Below are positions 18,047 through 27,715 of a DNA stretch of 49,554 nucleotides, piece by piece. Position 1 is the first letter of the stretch, and each line of letters begins with the position of its first letter. Under the pieces are notes generated by a model. The model was not told the origin of the DNA. It made no database searches and worked only from the letters and a program-made list of their open reading frames with translations. Source of the stretch: Akkermansia muciniphila (lineage in GTDB: Bacteria; Verrucomicrobiota; Verrucomicrobiia; Limisphaerales; SXTU01); assembly GCA_945874145.1 (NCBI GenBank), contig CAMCFN010000030.1, positions 1 through 49,554 of the forward strand. The letters run 5' to 3'. The position numbers and the translations under genes are program-made.

Positions 18047-19819
18047 ATGAGCACCAAATTTGTTCGATACGCTCGGGTCGCAAGTCTCGTGTTCGCCGCT
18101 ACCCCATCGTGCTTCGCGCACAGCATCGGGGACACCGAGCATGACCACGCCGCGCCGCGCTACGACTTCACCGTGCAGCCGCCAATGAGCATCGTGATGC
18201 GGGCAAATGACGTGGTGTTGCTGGCGCAAGCCGCCGCGCCGCGTGCCATCGCCGCCCCAACAAGCGCCCAGCCCGCGCTGCTTTCCTCGGCCTTCCAGCC
18301 GTTCGCACCGAAGGTCAAAACCCGCGCGGACGGTCAGTTCTTCTACGTCGAGTCGGACGGGATGCCCGCGCACAATATGATGGTGGGCATCACGGCGTGG
18401 CAGCAGCAGCTGCCGTTGCCCCAGCCATACACTGGCAACAACGCGTGGCGCATCCCGCTCAACCCCGTGCCCGCGCAGACACCCGCCCCCATCAAGAACC
18501 GCTTCCTGCGCGGCGCCATCGCGCTCGCGGCGAACGGCATTCCCATCTTCAACCCGCAGAACAATCGCGGCGACATTTCCAACGAGATTGGCGAGCTGGA
18601 CCAATGGGGCGGCCACTGCGGCCGCGCGGATGACTACCATTACCATGCCGCGCCGTTGCACTTGCAGAGCGTGCTCGGCAAAGACAAGCCCATCGCCTTT
18701 GCACTCGACGGTTATCCCATTTACGGACTGACCGAGCCGGACGGCACCGCGCCGACGAAGCTCGACGCCTTCAACGGCCATAGCACACCCGCCCTCGGCT
18801 ACCACTATCACGCGTCGCTCAAGTATCCCTACGTGAACGGCGGCTTCCACGGCGAGGTTGTCGAGCGCGAAGGCCAGGTGGACCCGCAGCCCCGAGCCGG
18901 TGGCGTGCGCGAGGCGTTGCAGGCCTTGCGCGGCGCGCGCATCACGGGCTTCACGAACCAAGCGCCGCGCTACAGCCTCAAATACGAGGTCGGCGCGGAG
19001 ACACGTTTTGTGAACTACACGTTGCTGGACGGTGGTGCGGTGAAGTTCGACTTCGTGGACGGGCGCGGCCAGACGCGGACGGAAACTTACTCACCGCGTC
19101 AGCGCGGCCCCGGTGGTGGCGACCGTCCGTCGGGCGAGCCGAAGGGAAAGGACGAGAAGAAGAAAGGCCCCGGCAAGGGCGGCCCGCCACCGCCCCCACC
19201 GCCGCCGGTTCGTGGTGAAGCGCGGTCGCCGGGAGAGCCGAGCGGCGCCGTTGCGACCGCCAGTTACACGCCGAAGCGCACGGGGAACTTCACCCTCCGC
19301 AGTTCCGCTGTGGCCCACGGCGGCCCGCTCCCGGTGGAGTTCACCGGCGATGGAGCCGGGGCTACGCCGCCGCTCGAATGGACCGGCGCACCCGCCGGCA
19401 CGAAAAGCTTTGCAGTCATCATGGACCACCTCGACCCCGAGGGGCGGGCCAAGTGGTATTGGGTGCTCTATGACATTCCCGCGAACGTCCTGAGCCTGCC
19501 GAAGAACACGCAGGGCGTCGGCACGCTCGGCAACAACGGTGTCAATGGCCGCAGCGGCTACGCTCCGCCGCATTCGAAGGGGCCGGGCGCGAAGACCTAC
19601 AACTTCACCGCCTACGCGCTCTCCGGTCCCGTGCTGCTTAACGGCGCAGCAGCGACGGTGAACCGCGAAGTCCTCCGCGCCGCGATGAAAGACCTCATCC
19701 TCGACAGCGCGGAGCTGACGGTGACTTACGACCGCACGGGTGCCATCGGCGGTCCCAACGGGGCCCCTAAAGGCGGACCCGGTGTGAAGCGCGGCCCAAC
19801 GCAAGCAGAGACAAAATGA
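18047..19819 (+). CDS. Secreted YHYH-domain / PEBP (YbhB-like) fusion protein
   Basis: A 590-residue two-domain protein. After a signal peptide (MSTKFVRYARVASLVFAATPSCFA) comes a YHYH domain (about 95-300). It has both signature motifs (DDYHYHAAPLHL at 196-206, GYHYHAS at 251-257), probably a His-rich metal site. A Gly/Lys/Pro linker of about 50 residues with an uninterrupted Pro run follows. The rest (about 410-575) is a phosphatidylethanolamine-binding-protein/Raf-kinase-inhibitor-like domain: GDGAGATPPLEWTGAPAG, FAVIMDHLDPEGRAKWYWVL, GYAPPHSKGPGAKTYNFTAY. An earlier GTG at 18017 overlaps the previous stop (GTGA) and is the alternative start. Its function in the sulfatase operon is unknown. 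Confidence 0.88.
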   Translation: MSTKFVRYARVASLVFAATPSCFAHSIGDTEHDHAAPRYDFTVQPPMSIVMRANDVVLLAQAAAPRAIAAPTSAQPALLSSAFQPFAPKVKTRADGQFFYVESDGMPAHNMMVGITAWQQQLPLPQPYTGNNAWRIPLNPVPAQTPAPIKNRFLRGAIALAANGIPIFNPQNNRGDISNEIGELDQWGGHCGRADDYHYHAAPLHLQSVLGKDKPIAFALDGYPIYGLTEPDGTAPTKLDAFNGHSTPALGYHYHASLKYPYVNGGFHGEVVEREGQVDPQPRAGGVREALQALRGARITGFTNQAPRYSLKYEVGAETRFVNYTLLDGGAVKFDFVDGRGQTRTETYSPRQRGPGGGDRPSGEPKGKDEKKKGPGKGGPPPPPPPPVRGEARSPGEPSGAVATASYTPKRTGNFTLRSSAVAHGGPLPVEFTGDGAGATPPLEWTGAPAGTKSFAVIMDHLDPEGRAKWYWVLYDIPANVLSLPKNTQGVGTLGNNGVNGRSGYAPPHSKGPGAKTYNFTAYALSGPVLLNGAAATVNREVLRAAMKDLILDSAELTVTYDRTGAIGGPNGAPKGGPGVKRGPTQAETK

Positions 19820-20351
19820 GAATAGGACGAATGCACTTCGTTGCCGCGACGCTTCTGGCGGCCTCGGTTGCTTGGTCTGCCCTCGCCCAGAACAACGCTG
19901 AGACCCAGCCGTGCGACAATCGCAAGGGTGGCACGGGCAAGGCAAGGGCGAGACCAAGCTGCCCACGCCCGCCCCTCCGCACAGAGGTGCCGGCGCGTTC
20001 ACACGACCTCATCCTCGGGCGGCCACGGCCATCTCTACGTGCGCGGCGAGCGGGATGGCGTATTTACCAAGAAGTTCCCCAGCCAGGCCACGCGCGGAGG
20101 AATACGGTTACCGAGCTGGCGTCATCCAAAGCGCTTCTGGTATCCTGCGCGTGACCGTTTCGCCGGACCAGTCCACAGTGGACTATGTCCGCGCCACCCT
20201 GCCGAGCGATGAGGGCGGCGACGGCAAGAAGAGCGCGGTGACGCACGACTACAGCATCGGCCCGCGCGGCGCGCCGAATGCAGATTTCGACCCGAACGCA
20301 AAGCCGACGAAGGCAGTGCCAAAGACCGCCCAGACACACAAAATCCCATGA
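19816..20351 (+). pseudogene. Multiply frameshifted secreted protein, possibly metallophosphoesterase-like
   Basis: The region starts with a normal signal peptide (MHFVAATLLAASVAWSALA), and its ATG overlaps the previous stop. Coding sense then jumps frame at least twice. GQGKGETKLPTPAPPHRGAG is in a second frame near 19925, HGHLYVRGERDGVFTKKFPS in a third near 20020, and ASGILRVTVSPDQSTVDYVR back in the second to the TGA at 20349-20351. The carboxyl portion resembles the end of secreted metallophosphoesterases, but the identity is weak. The terminal TGA still overlaps the next ATG. It is a broken remnant of an operon gene. Confidence 0.65.
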
Positions 20352-22261
20352 GAAAACTCTTCACCTTTTTGATTGCCCTCGGCGTGCTCGCCAGCGCCCG
20401 CGCGAATCCGCAACCCAACGTCGTCATCGTCTTCATCGACGACCTCGGCTATGCGGACATCGGGCCGTTTGGCGCGAAGAAGCAGCGCACGCCTAATCTC
20501 GACCGTATGGCGCGGGAGGGAATGAAGCTCACCAGCTTTTACGCCGCGCCGGTCTGCTCGGTTTCGCGGGCGCAGTTGCTCACGGGTTGCTATGGGGCGC
20601 GCGTCTCGGTGCCGGGCGTGTTTTTCCCCGGTCAGGCGAACGGCCTGCACCCGCAGGAGCACACCATCGCGGAGCGGCTGAATGAGCGCGGCTACGCGAC
20701 GATGTGCATCGGCAAGTGGCACGTCGGCGACCAGCCGGAGTTTTTGCCGACGCGGCAGGGCTTCGATCGCTACTTCGGCATTCCCTACTCGAACGACATG
20801 CAGAAGAAGAGCATGCAGACCGGCGAGCGCGTGGTGCCATTGCTGCGCGACGACAAGGTGGCCGAGTTGCTCACCGACGAACAGCAGACCCGCATCGTTG
20901 AGCGCTACACAGATGAAGCGGTGGGCTTCATCAAGGCGAACCAAGCCAAGCCCTTCCTCCTCTATCTGCCGCACACCGCGGTGCACACGCCCATCCATCC
21001 GGGCCCGGCCTTTGCGGGTAAATCAGCCAATGGCCGCTTCGGCGACTGGGTGGAGGAAGTGGACTGGAGTGTCGGGCGCGTGCTCGACACGTTGCGCGAA
21101 CTGAAGCTCGCCGAGCGCACGCTCGTGGTCTTCACCAGCGACAACGGCCCGTGGCTCACCAAGGGCGCGGACGGCGGCAGCGCGCTGCCATTGCGTGGCG
21201 GCAAGGGCAGCACGTGGGAAGGCGGCGTGCGCGTCCCGACCATCGCGTGGTGGCCCGGCAAAATCGCGCCTGGCGCCGTATGCGACGCCGTCGCTGGCAC
21301 GATTGATTTACTGCCCACCGCCGTCGTACTCGCAGGCGGCACGGTGCCGGCGCAGCCGGTGATTGACGGTCGCGATATTTCACCGCTGCTCTTCGGCAAG
21401 ACGAAGGAGTCGCAGCGCGAGGCGCATTATTACTTCGCCGGCTACAATGTTCAGGCCGTGCGCCAAGGCCCGTGGAAACTCGCCATCGCACCGCAGTCCG
21501 AGTCGATGGGCAAGGGCGCGGCCAGCGATGCGAGCGGCAAAGCCCCGCGCCTCTACAACCTCGACGCGGAAATCGGCGAGCAGACCAACCTAGCGGACAA
21601 GCATCCCGACCTTGTCGCCATGCTCCAAACGCTCGCGGATAAGATGGGCGCAGAGATTGGCGGCAAGGAGCCCACAGCCCGCCGCCCCGCAGGCGTGGTA
21701 GAGAATCCCAAGACGCTCTATCCCACCGAGGACGGCCCACCGCGCGGGAAGCAGGCGAAGCAGGAGGCGAAGACAGATGCCAAGTCCCCCGCCAAGCCCG
21801 CGAGCCTCGCCACCTTGAAGCCCGGCGACGCGCTGGACTCCGCGCGCGCCCCGCAAGTTGGCGGCAAGCCTTTCACCATCGCCTGCGCCGTCGAGACGAA
21901 GCAGCGCGACACCATCCTCCTCGCGCACGGTGGGCTGCTGGCGGGCTATGCGTTGCATCTCAAGGCCGGTCGCGTCGCCTTCCTCGTCCGCACGGGAGCC
22001 GATGCGGCGTTCACCGAAATCACCACGCCGAGGGACTTCACCGGCAGCGCAGCCATCACGGCTGCGCTCGCCGCCGATGGCTCCATGACACTCAAAGTTG
22101 GCGACCAAGCCGCCATCACGGGCAAGGCCGCGAAGCTCATCGCCCGCCAGCCGCAGGAAGACTTCTGTCTTGGCCACGACAACGGCAAACCCGTCGCGGA
22201 CTACACGGGCAAAAGCACGTTCCAAGGCCGCATTACTCACTTAATCATCACTACCCCATGA
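20348..22261 (+). CDS. Secreted sulfatase with carboxyl-terminal lectin-like domain
   Basis: A 637-residue type I sulfatase with a signal peptide ([19 protein letters not shown]). It has the metal motif [34 protein letters not shown] and [15 protein letters not shown]. The formylglycine site is Cys70-Ser-Val-Ser-Arg ([11 protein letters not shown]), with Val where Pro or Ala is usual. A Lys/Ala/Pro linker near 470-500 leads to about 130 residues with the strand pattern of a concanavalin/LamG-like sugar-binding domain ([37 protein letters not shown]). The start overlaps the preceding pseudogene stop and its TGA overlaps the next sulfatase ATG. Confidence 0.93.
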   Translation: MRKLFTFLIALGVLASARANPQPNVVIVFIDDLGYADIGPFGAKKQRTPNLDRMAREGMKLTSFYAAPVCSVSRAQLLTGCYGARVSVPGVFFPGQANGLHPQEHTIAERLNERGYATMCIGKWHVGDQPEFLPTRQGFDRYFGIPYSNDMQKKSMQTGERVVPLLRDDKVAELLTDEQQTRIVERYTDEAVGFIKANQAKPFLLYLPHTAVHTPIHPGPAFAGKSANGRFGDWVEEVDWSVGRVLDTLRELKLAERTLVVFTSDNGPWLTKGADGGSALPLRGGKGSTWEGGVRVPTIAWWPGKIAPGAVCDAVAGTIDLLPTAVVLAGGTVPAQPVIDGRDISPLLFGKTKESQREAHYYFAGYNVQAVRQGPWKLAIAPQSESMGKGAASDASGKAPRLYNLDAEIGEQTNLADKHPDLVAMLQTLADKMGAEIGGKEPTARRPAGVVENPKTLYPTEDGPPRGKQAKQEAKTDAKSPAKPASLATLKPGDALDSARAPQVGGKPFTIACAVETKQRDTILLAHGGLLAGYALHLKAGRVAFLVRTGADAAFTEITTPRDFTGSAAITAALAADGSMTLKVGDQAAITGKAAKLIARQPQEDFCLGHDNGKPVADYTGKSTFQGRITHLIITTP

Positions 22262-23607
22262 AACTTGCGCCGTTCCTTTTAGCACTGCTCCTCACTCCGT
22301 TCGTCACGCTGTTCGCCGCCACGAAACCGCTGAACATCCTCGTCCTCCACGCGGACGACTGGCGCTACAACACGCTCGGCTGCGCGGGCAATCCCGTGGT
22401 CAAGACGCCGCAGCTCGACCGGCTCGCCGCCGAGGGCACGCGCTTCACGCACGCTTGCGTCACCACGTCCATCTGCGGCGTGAGCCGCGCGTCGCTGTTC
22501 ACCGGCCAGTGGATGTCGCGGCACGGCAACAAGGCTTTCGCGGCGTTCAACACTCCGTGGGCCGAGACTTATCCCGGCCTGTTGCGCGCCAATGGCTATT
22601 ACGTCGGTCACGTCGGCAAGTGGCATACGGGGAAGTTTCCCGCCGAGAACTTCGACTTCGGGCGATCCTACATGGGCCGGCATTGGATGAAGGAGCCGGA
22701 CGGCACACAGATTCACGTCACGCAGAAGAACGAGAACGACGCGATCGAGTTCCTCCGCACGCGGCCCACGGACAAGCCCTTCTGCCTGACCCTCGCCTTC
22801 TTCGCCACCCATGCGGAAGACGGGAACCCGCTGCAATACCTGCCCCAGCCGCAGAGCATGGAACTATACAAGGACGTCACCATCCCGCTCCCCAAGACCG
22901 CCACGGACGAGGCCTTCCGCAAACTCCCGCCCTTCGTGGCTAACGAGGACAACGAAAGCCGCCGCCGCTGGCACTGGCGCTTCGACGATCCCGCCAAATA
23001 CCAGACGATGATGAAGAACTACTACCGCCTCGCCACCGAGGTGGACACGACCTGCGGACGCGTTCTGGCGGAACTCGCCAAGACCGGCCAGTTGGAAAAC
23101 ACGCTCGTCATCTTCACCGGCGACAACGGCTACTTCCACGGCGAGCACGGCCTGGCGGACAAATGGTATCCGCACGAGGAAAGCATCCGCGTGCCGCTCA
23201 TCATCCGCGACCCGCGCACAGACAAAGCGAAGCGCGGCCAGACCGATGACAACTTCGCGCTCAACGTGGACCTGGCCCCCACCATCCTCGCTGCCGCTGG
23301 CATCAAAGCGCCGGGCACCATGCAGGGCAGCAACCTCGCGCCGCTCTACCTCGACGCGCAGAACCCGGCGTGGCGCAGCGAGTTCTTCTACGAGCATGGG
23401 CCCATCGGAAAGAAAATCCCCGCGTCCGAAGCCCTCGTTCGCAAGGGCATGAAATACATGCTCTGGCCGGAGTTCAAAACCGAGCAACTCTTCGACCTCA
23501 AAGCTGACCCGTTCGAGGAAAACGACATCGTCGCCAAGCCTTCCGCAAAGCCTACCCTTCAGGAAATGCGCACCCGCTTCGGCGAACTCAAGGCCGCCGC
23601 GCGATGA
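22258..23607 (+). CDS. Secreted sulfatase
   Basis: A 449-residue type I sulfatase with a signal peptide ([20 protein letters not shown]). Conserved parts are [18 protein letters not shown], the formylglycine motif Cys73-Gly-Val-Ser-Arg ([18 protein letters not shown]), [29 protein letters not shown] and [12 protein letters not shown]. The GEHGLADKW segment recalls iduronate-2-sulfatase/N-acetylglucosamine-6-sulfatase-like groups, but the exact substrate is not predictable. Val again replaces Pro in the modification motif. It is translationally coupled to the previous sulfatase by an ATGA overlap and is the last intact gene of the plus-strand run. Confidence 0.93.
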   Translation: MKLAPFLLALLLTPFVTLFAATKPLNILVLHADDWRYNTLGCAGNPVVKTPQLDRLAAEGTRFTHACVTTSICGVSRASLFTGQWMSRHGNKAFAAFNTPWAETYPGLLRANGYYVGHVGKWHTGKFPAENFDFGRSYMGRHWMKEPDGTQIHVTQKNENDAIEFLRTRPTDKPFCLTLAFFATHAEDGNPLQYLPQPQSMELYKDVTIPLPKTATDEAFRKLPPFVANEDNESRRRWHWRFDDPAKYQTMMKNYYRLATEVDTTCGRVLAELAKTGQLENTLVIFTGDNGYFHGEHGLADKWYPHEESIRVPLIIRDPRTDKAKRGQTDDNFALNVDLAPTILAAAGIKAPGTMQGSNLAPLYLDAQNPAWRSEFFYEHGPIGKKIPASEALVRKGMKYMLWPEFKTEQLFDLKADPFEENDIVAKPSAKPTLQEMRTRFGELKAAAR

Positions 23608-23666
23608 ACTGGCTCTGCTCTTCCAGCCCAGCTTGAATCCTCGCCGGACACAAATTGAATCACCGC

Positions 23667-23922
23667 ATGAAGAGCATCCTCGTATCCCTGCTCCCGTTGC
23701 TGCTGGCTTCAGCCGGCAATCTCGCAGCGGTCACGCGCAAGAAGCCCAACATCATCTTCATCTTTGCCAATGACTCGGGCTGGGGGCCTTTTCGTGGCAC
23801 AGGCATCCGTCTTTGAAGACGCCGAACCTCGACTCTCTCGCGGCGGAGGGCGCGGACTTTCAGCAGTTCAACTTGCTCCCGTGTGCTCGCCCAGTCGTCC
23901 TGCGGTGATCACGGGGCAATAG
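23667..23922 (+). pseudogene. Amino-terminal sulfatase remnant
   Basis: An ATG at 23667 opens a good signal peptide (MKSILVSLLPLLLASAGNLA) and the sulfatase strand KKPNIIFIFANDSGWG. After about 23800 the frame must shift to read HPSLKTPNLDSLAAEGADFQ, and must shift again near 23878 to read PVCSPSRPAVITGQ. That last segment is an intact formylglycine motif, directly followed by TAG (23920-23922). Nothing of the remaining 350 or so residues survives, and the convergent metalloprotease gene begins 32 bp later. It is clearly a truncated, frameshifted sulfatase. Confidence 0.85.
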
Positions 23923-23953
23923 CTGGGCCAGCCGAACGCATGCAAGCGGAAGC

Positions 23954-25120
23954 TCACTTCTGGTCCTTGGAGGGCGACTTCCCCGAATGCTTTTCTTGCA
24001 GCCGCTTCCAGTAGTCTTTCCAATACTTGTCGTAGTAGTCCTGCGCTGCCTGGTCGATGTGCTCCAGCTTGACGACCGTGGGAGCGGTGGCCGGGTTGTA
24101 GCCCGCCAGATGCCCTTGCCCGGCGCGCGAGCGGGGCGACACGAAACGCCAGTCCGTATCGCCGAGAACCTCCGCACACAGCCGCGCCAACTCCGGGTCG
24201 TAAGCCTTCAACTGCGCGCGGGTGTGGATGTGGTTGTGATCGTGATCCATCGTTCGGTTGGTGTCATACCAAGCCTGCACGCCCTCCGCCCAATATTCCG
24301 CCGAGTTCACCAGCGCATAACACTGCTTCGGCCCCCCGAACACGATCAGCACCTTGTCTCTCCGGGTCACCTTGGCATCCGAACGGACCGGCCGTCCATT
24401 GACGATGATGTCGCCCTTATCGAGACACACGCGGAGGAGTTCCGGCGTTTGGTCGGGGAACGATTTTCCCAACGCGTCTAGCAGGCTGACCGGGGTTTCG
24501 CTCGTCACGCGACGAAACTTCTGGGCGGCGTAACCGTCGTTGTAGATGCCCTTCATCTTGGCGTTCGCGTAGGCCGCCTTCACCCGGTCGTTCAAATCTT
24601 TGTCAAAACCCGCGCCCTGAATCACGTGGCCAAACTCGTGAATCAAGATGCTCTCCAACTGCATGCCACCCTCATATTCCATCACGTCTTCCTCGGCGAA
24701 GAGCACGACCGGGCGACCGTTCTTCGTGGTGAGGAAACCACGCTGCCGCCAGTTGTAGAAGTCCAGCTCCTTGCCGGTTTTGTCGGAGGCAAACATCGGC
24801 ACATCGGAAGTCAGCTCCTTGTGCCCGACCAGCACGCACAACACCTTTTTGTCCCGGATGCGCTGAGCGATTTCCGGACGGATGCTCTTCATCACCATGT
24901 CGAACTGGTAGGCCGCCTCGCGGTGGGTGAAATCCGAAACGTTCGCAGACGTGGCGATGAGGATGTTCTGGACCAGAGTCGCCTTTTTGAAAAAGGCCGC
25001 GTCGAGCTTGTAGTCCGCCGCCTGGGCTGCGGACACGGGTTGAATCTGGAAGGCTGTCTCGGCTGCGTGGATGGGGGCGCAGGCGAGCAGTAGTGCGGCG
25101 AGGAAAGCTTCGGTGGTCAT
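23954..25120 (-). CDS. Secreted HExxH metalloprotease-like protein with inserted segment
   Basis: A 388-residue protein with a signal peptide (MTTEAFLAALLLACAPIHA). The zinc-type motif HEFGH is at 161-165 in LESILIHEFGHVI. The carboxyl part has SAEYWAEGVQAWYDTNR and the His-rich MDHDHNHIHTR. Between the HEFGH helix and that part, residues about 201-266 form an extra segment (LRVCLDKGDIIVNGRPVRSD, KVTRRDKVLIVFGG) with the look of an S4/ubiquitin-like beta fold. Peptidase activity is inferred from HExxH. An ATG at 25144 would add eight residues. It is the last gene of the minus-strand operon. Confidence 0.78.
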   Translation of the reverse strand: MTTEAFLAALLLACAPIHAAETAFQIQPVSAAQAADYKLDAAFFKKATLVQNILIATSANVSDFTHREAAYQFDMVMKSIRPEIAQRIRDKKVLCVLVGHKELTSDVPMFASDKTGKELDFYNWRQRGFLTTKNGRPVVLFAEEDVMEYEGGMQLESILIHEFGHVIQGAGFDKDLNDRVKAAYANAKMKGIYNDGYAAQKFRRVTSETPVSLLDALGKSFPDQTPELLRVCLDKGDIIVNGRPVRSDAKVTRRDKVLIVFGGPKQCYALVNSAEYWAEGVQAWYDTNRTMDHDHNHIHTRAQLKAYDPELARLCAEVLGDTDWRFVSPRSRAGQGHLAGYNPATAPTVVKLEHIDQAAQDYYDKYWKDYWKRLQEKHSGKSPSKDQK

Positions 25121-25169
25121 GCGGTAAGTGGGCGTGTTTTCCATCGAGGTCTTGGGTGTGGAGAAGTTC

Positions 25170-26198
25170 CTATCTGTAGGCCGAGACCGGCTTCGGGACG
25201 ACGCCGATATCTTTGTAGTTGAAACCGCTCTTGAGCGGCTTGTAGCTGCCGACGATGTCCACGCTGCGCGTGGCGTTGATGGCGGACTCCATGCCCATGC
25301 TCCAGTAAGCAGCGTTGATGATGAGGCGGCGCAGGCCGGGGTTTTCGAGGTCGGTGCCGCTGCCCATCGTGGATTGGAAAACGCGGGCGCTCTTGCCTTC
25401 GCTGGTCAGCCAGTGCTTGAACCACGCGACGGGCAACGGCTCCAGTTTCGGATTCGGCGGATCGTCTTGCTTCCGGCCCATCAAGGGCTGGCCCCAGACC
25501 AGCGCGGTGCAGTTGGTCGGCAGGCTGGTTCCCTCTTTGTAGGTCCGATAGACATCGGAGTTGCCCCAGATGTCGCTCACGCCTCTGAGAATGGGATGGT
25601 CCTGCTGCTCCGGGACGAGAGTGCCGCGCGTTGAGTCCGCCTGCCAGCGACCGTGATGGCCCATGAAACTTCCGCCCAGCACATCCTCGCCCCAGCGGAC
25701 TTGCTTGCTGTTGATTTTGTAGGGCAACGCGGCGTGGAAGCCGTGGTTACCCGTCCGGATGGAGATGATGGGCTTGCCGGAATCAACATACTTCACAATG
25801 AGCTCCCGCTCGCCCATCGGAAGTGTCAGCAGGCGCGGGAAGAAGATGACCAAGTCGGCCTTGGCGAGCTGCTCAAGTCCGGGGATGTGGTGCGCTTTGA
25901 ACTCTTTCCCCTTCTCGGGGTAAACCGGCATCGTCGGGTCCACCTCGCCCTGCTCGTTCACAGCGAATAGCACGGTGCAGTCAAAGCCATGATGCGAGCT
26001 GAGAATCTTCGCCATCATCGGCATGGACTGCTCGCTGCGATACTCCTGATCGGCGGCGATGAGCACGATGCGCCTGCCCTTGCCGGGACCGTCGCCGCCG
26101 GGGTAGGTGAGCCATTGCTCGGCGTCAGCGGTGTGGGCCAAACCGCCGGACAAAGTGAGGGCGAGGGAACAGAGGAGGAGGTGAAGTGGCTTGGGCAT
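25170..26198 (-). CDS. Secreted ThuA-like protein (glutamine-amidotransferase fold)
   Basis: A 342-residue protein with a signal peptide ending near residue 26. The ThuA-like fold is indicated by RRIVLIAADQEYRSEQSMP, KADLVIFFPRLLTLP, YVDSGKPIISIRTGNHGF, VLGGSFMGHHGRW, DHPILRGVSDIWGNSDVYR and PVAWFKHW. ThuA domains occur in PVC-group sugar catabolic loci beside sorbosone-dehydrogenase-like proteins, as here. The biochemical reaction is not established. It lies 15 bp after the PVC-type dehydrogenase-like gene, in the same operon. Confidence 0.9.
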   Translation of the reverse strand: MPKPLHLLLCSLALTLSGGLAHTADAEQWLTYPGGDGPGKGRRIVLIAADQEYRSEQSMPMMAKILSSHHGFDCTVLFAVNEQGEVDPTMPVYPEKGKEFKAHHIPGLEQLAKADLVIFFPRLLTLPMGERELIVKYVDSGKPIISIRTGNHGFHAALPYKINSKQVRWGEDVLGGSFMGHHGRWQADSTRGTLVPEQQDHPILRGVSDIWGNSDVYRTYKEGTSLPTNCTALVWGQPLMGRKQDDPPNPKLEPLPVAWFKHWLTSEGKSARVFQSTMGSGTDLENPGLRRLIINAAYWSMGMESAINATRSVDIVGSYKPLKSGFNYKDIGVVPKPVSAYR

Positions 26199-26213
26199 GT
26201 GAGGACGTGGCGG

Positions 26214-27707
26214 CTAGTTCCTCGGGATCTCGTTCACCGTGTAGTAGGCCTTGCTGTGCAGGAGACGTTGGCCATCCGGGGCGGTGATTTTGGCGAGGTC
26301 GAAGTCGTGGATGTGGTCTTCCGTGATGTTTTCCAAATAGACCATCACCGAAAGCCCGTCGGCTGCGGGAACGGCTCGAGTCACGCGGGCAGTCGTCTGG
26401 TCCACCTCGGGACTGCCGTAGGCGCCATGGTAGATGTGGGTCAAGGTGGTGATGGTGTAGGACTCGGCCTTGGCGGCAACCTGCTTGTCCACGGGCTTGG
26501 TGAAAGTGATCAGGAAGCCGTCTTTCCTGATGTTGATCTCCTTGATCTCGAACGGCACGACGCCGTTCCAATCAATGCGTTGTAGGGCAAACGGCTCCGT
26601 CCCGCGCACAGGCCACTGGCGACTCGTGGTGAATCCGCCGGCGAACAGTTGCCCCTTCGGCGAGAACTCCACGTTCATGATCCCGGTGGCCAGGCCTTCG
26701 CGGAACGGATAACAGGCGCCCTGCCACACACCGTTAATCAGCTCGGTGGTCGCGCGCATGACGAGGCTGAGACTGTAGTCGCCGAGGAAAAGTTGGTTGT
26801 CGAAGGGGCCGAACTTGCCGCCGGTGTTGTTGAGGCGGAAACCGGAAATCGAGCGGCCCATCTTGATATAGGGAAATTTGATGACCGGCGGCACGAGCTC
26901 CTTGATGCGCTTCTTTTCCACGCCCATGCGTGAATTCGTGTTGGGCTTCAGCTCAGGCGCTTTCACACCGGGCGCGAAGGGATACCAGTTATAACTCGCG
27001 GGATGTCCGAGGAAGCCGCCCTCCTTGAGATGCTTCAGCGAACAGCAGCCGTTCCAAGGTCCCTGGCTCTCGATGGCAAACATCGCGCCCTGCGCGTTCG
27101 CGCCCACGCCGCCGGGGCTGCGCAGTCCGCTGCACACGGGAATCATTTTCCCCGTCGGTGTCACCTTCACCGCCCAGCCGCGGAAGAGGTTGTGCGACTC
27201 ATACGAGCCGCTCAGGCCCAGCGCCACCCAGATGTTGCCGTCGCGGTCGGGCTTGGAACCGAAGGCGAACTCGTGGCCCTCGGCGTAGCCCCAGTTGCTC
27301 GTGAGCGTGTCGTAACGGTCGGCGACGCCATCGCCATCGGTGTCCGAAATGCGCGTTACCTCGCCCCAAGTCGTGGCCGTCATCGCGCCGTCCCTCCACG
27401 CGAGCGAGAAGATTTCATCCTGGCCGCTGGCGAACAGGTGATACTCGGGATTGGGCGGCGATTCGAGCGCACCCTTGATGAAGTAGATGTCGCCCCGCCT
27501 CGTGCCCACCGCGAGCCGTCCGTCCGGCAGAATTTCCAGTCCGCCCGGCCGCATCGGGACGCCGGTCGGGATGGGGATGTTGACGATGGGATAATACTTC
27601 GCCTCCTCGGCAGCCGTGCCCCACATGGCACCGAGCTCTTCTTGCGCGCGAAGCAGCGGAGTAGTCGCCAAGGTCAGAGCGGCCAGGAGGTAGCGTAATG
27701 TTGCCAT
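26214..27707 (-). CDS. PVC-type sorbosone-dehydrogenase-like beta-propeller
   Basis: A 497-residue secreted protein with a signal peptide (MATLRYLLAALTLATTPLLRAQ). It has the propeller sequence of PVC-group membrane-bound dehydrogenase-like proteins: VPMRPGGLEILPDGRLAVGT, GQDEIFSLAWRDG, ISDTDGDGVADRYD, FRGWAVKVTPTGKMIPVCSG, FSPKGQLFAGG. The last 100 residues form a separate beta-rich domain (DGFLITFTKPVDKQVAAKAE). Many homologues are fused to HEAT repeats and a cytochrome c domain. Here those are absent, but a multiheme protein is encoded two genes upstream. Oxidation of a sugar by a quinone cofactor is the inferred role. An 8-bp gap separates it from the peptidase gene. Confidence 0.85.
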   Translation of the reverse strand: MATLRYLLAALTLATTPLLRAQEELGAMWGTAAEEAKYYPIVNIPIPTGVPMRPGGLEILPDGRLAVGTRRGDIYFIKGALESPPNPEYHLFASGQDEIFSLAWRDGAMTATTWGEVTRISDTDGDGVADRYDTLTSNWGYAEGHEFAFGSKPDRDGNIWVALGLSGSYESHNLFRGWAVKVTPTGKMIPVCSGLRSPGGVGANAQGAMFAIESQGPWNGCCSLKHLKEGGFLGHPASYNWYPFAPGVKAPELKPNTNSRMGVEKKRIKELVPPVIKFPYIKMGRSISGFRLNNTGGKFGPFDNQLFLGDYSLSLVMRATTELINGVWQGACYPFREGLATGIMNVEFSPKGQLFAGGFTTSRQWPVRGTEPFALQRIDWNGVVPFEIKEINIRKDGFLITFTKPVDKQVAAKAESYTITTLTHIYHGAYGSPEVDQTTARVTRAVPAADGLSVMVYLENITEDHIHDFDLAKITAPDGQRLLHSKAYYTVNEIPRN

Positions 27708-27715
27708 CGGTGTTG

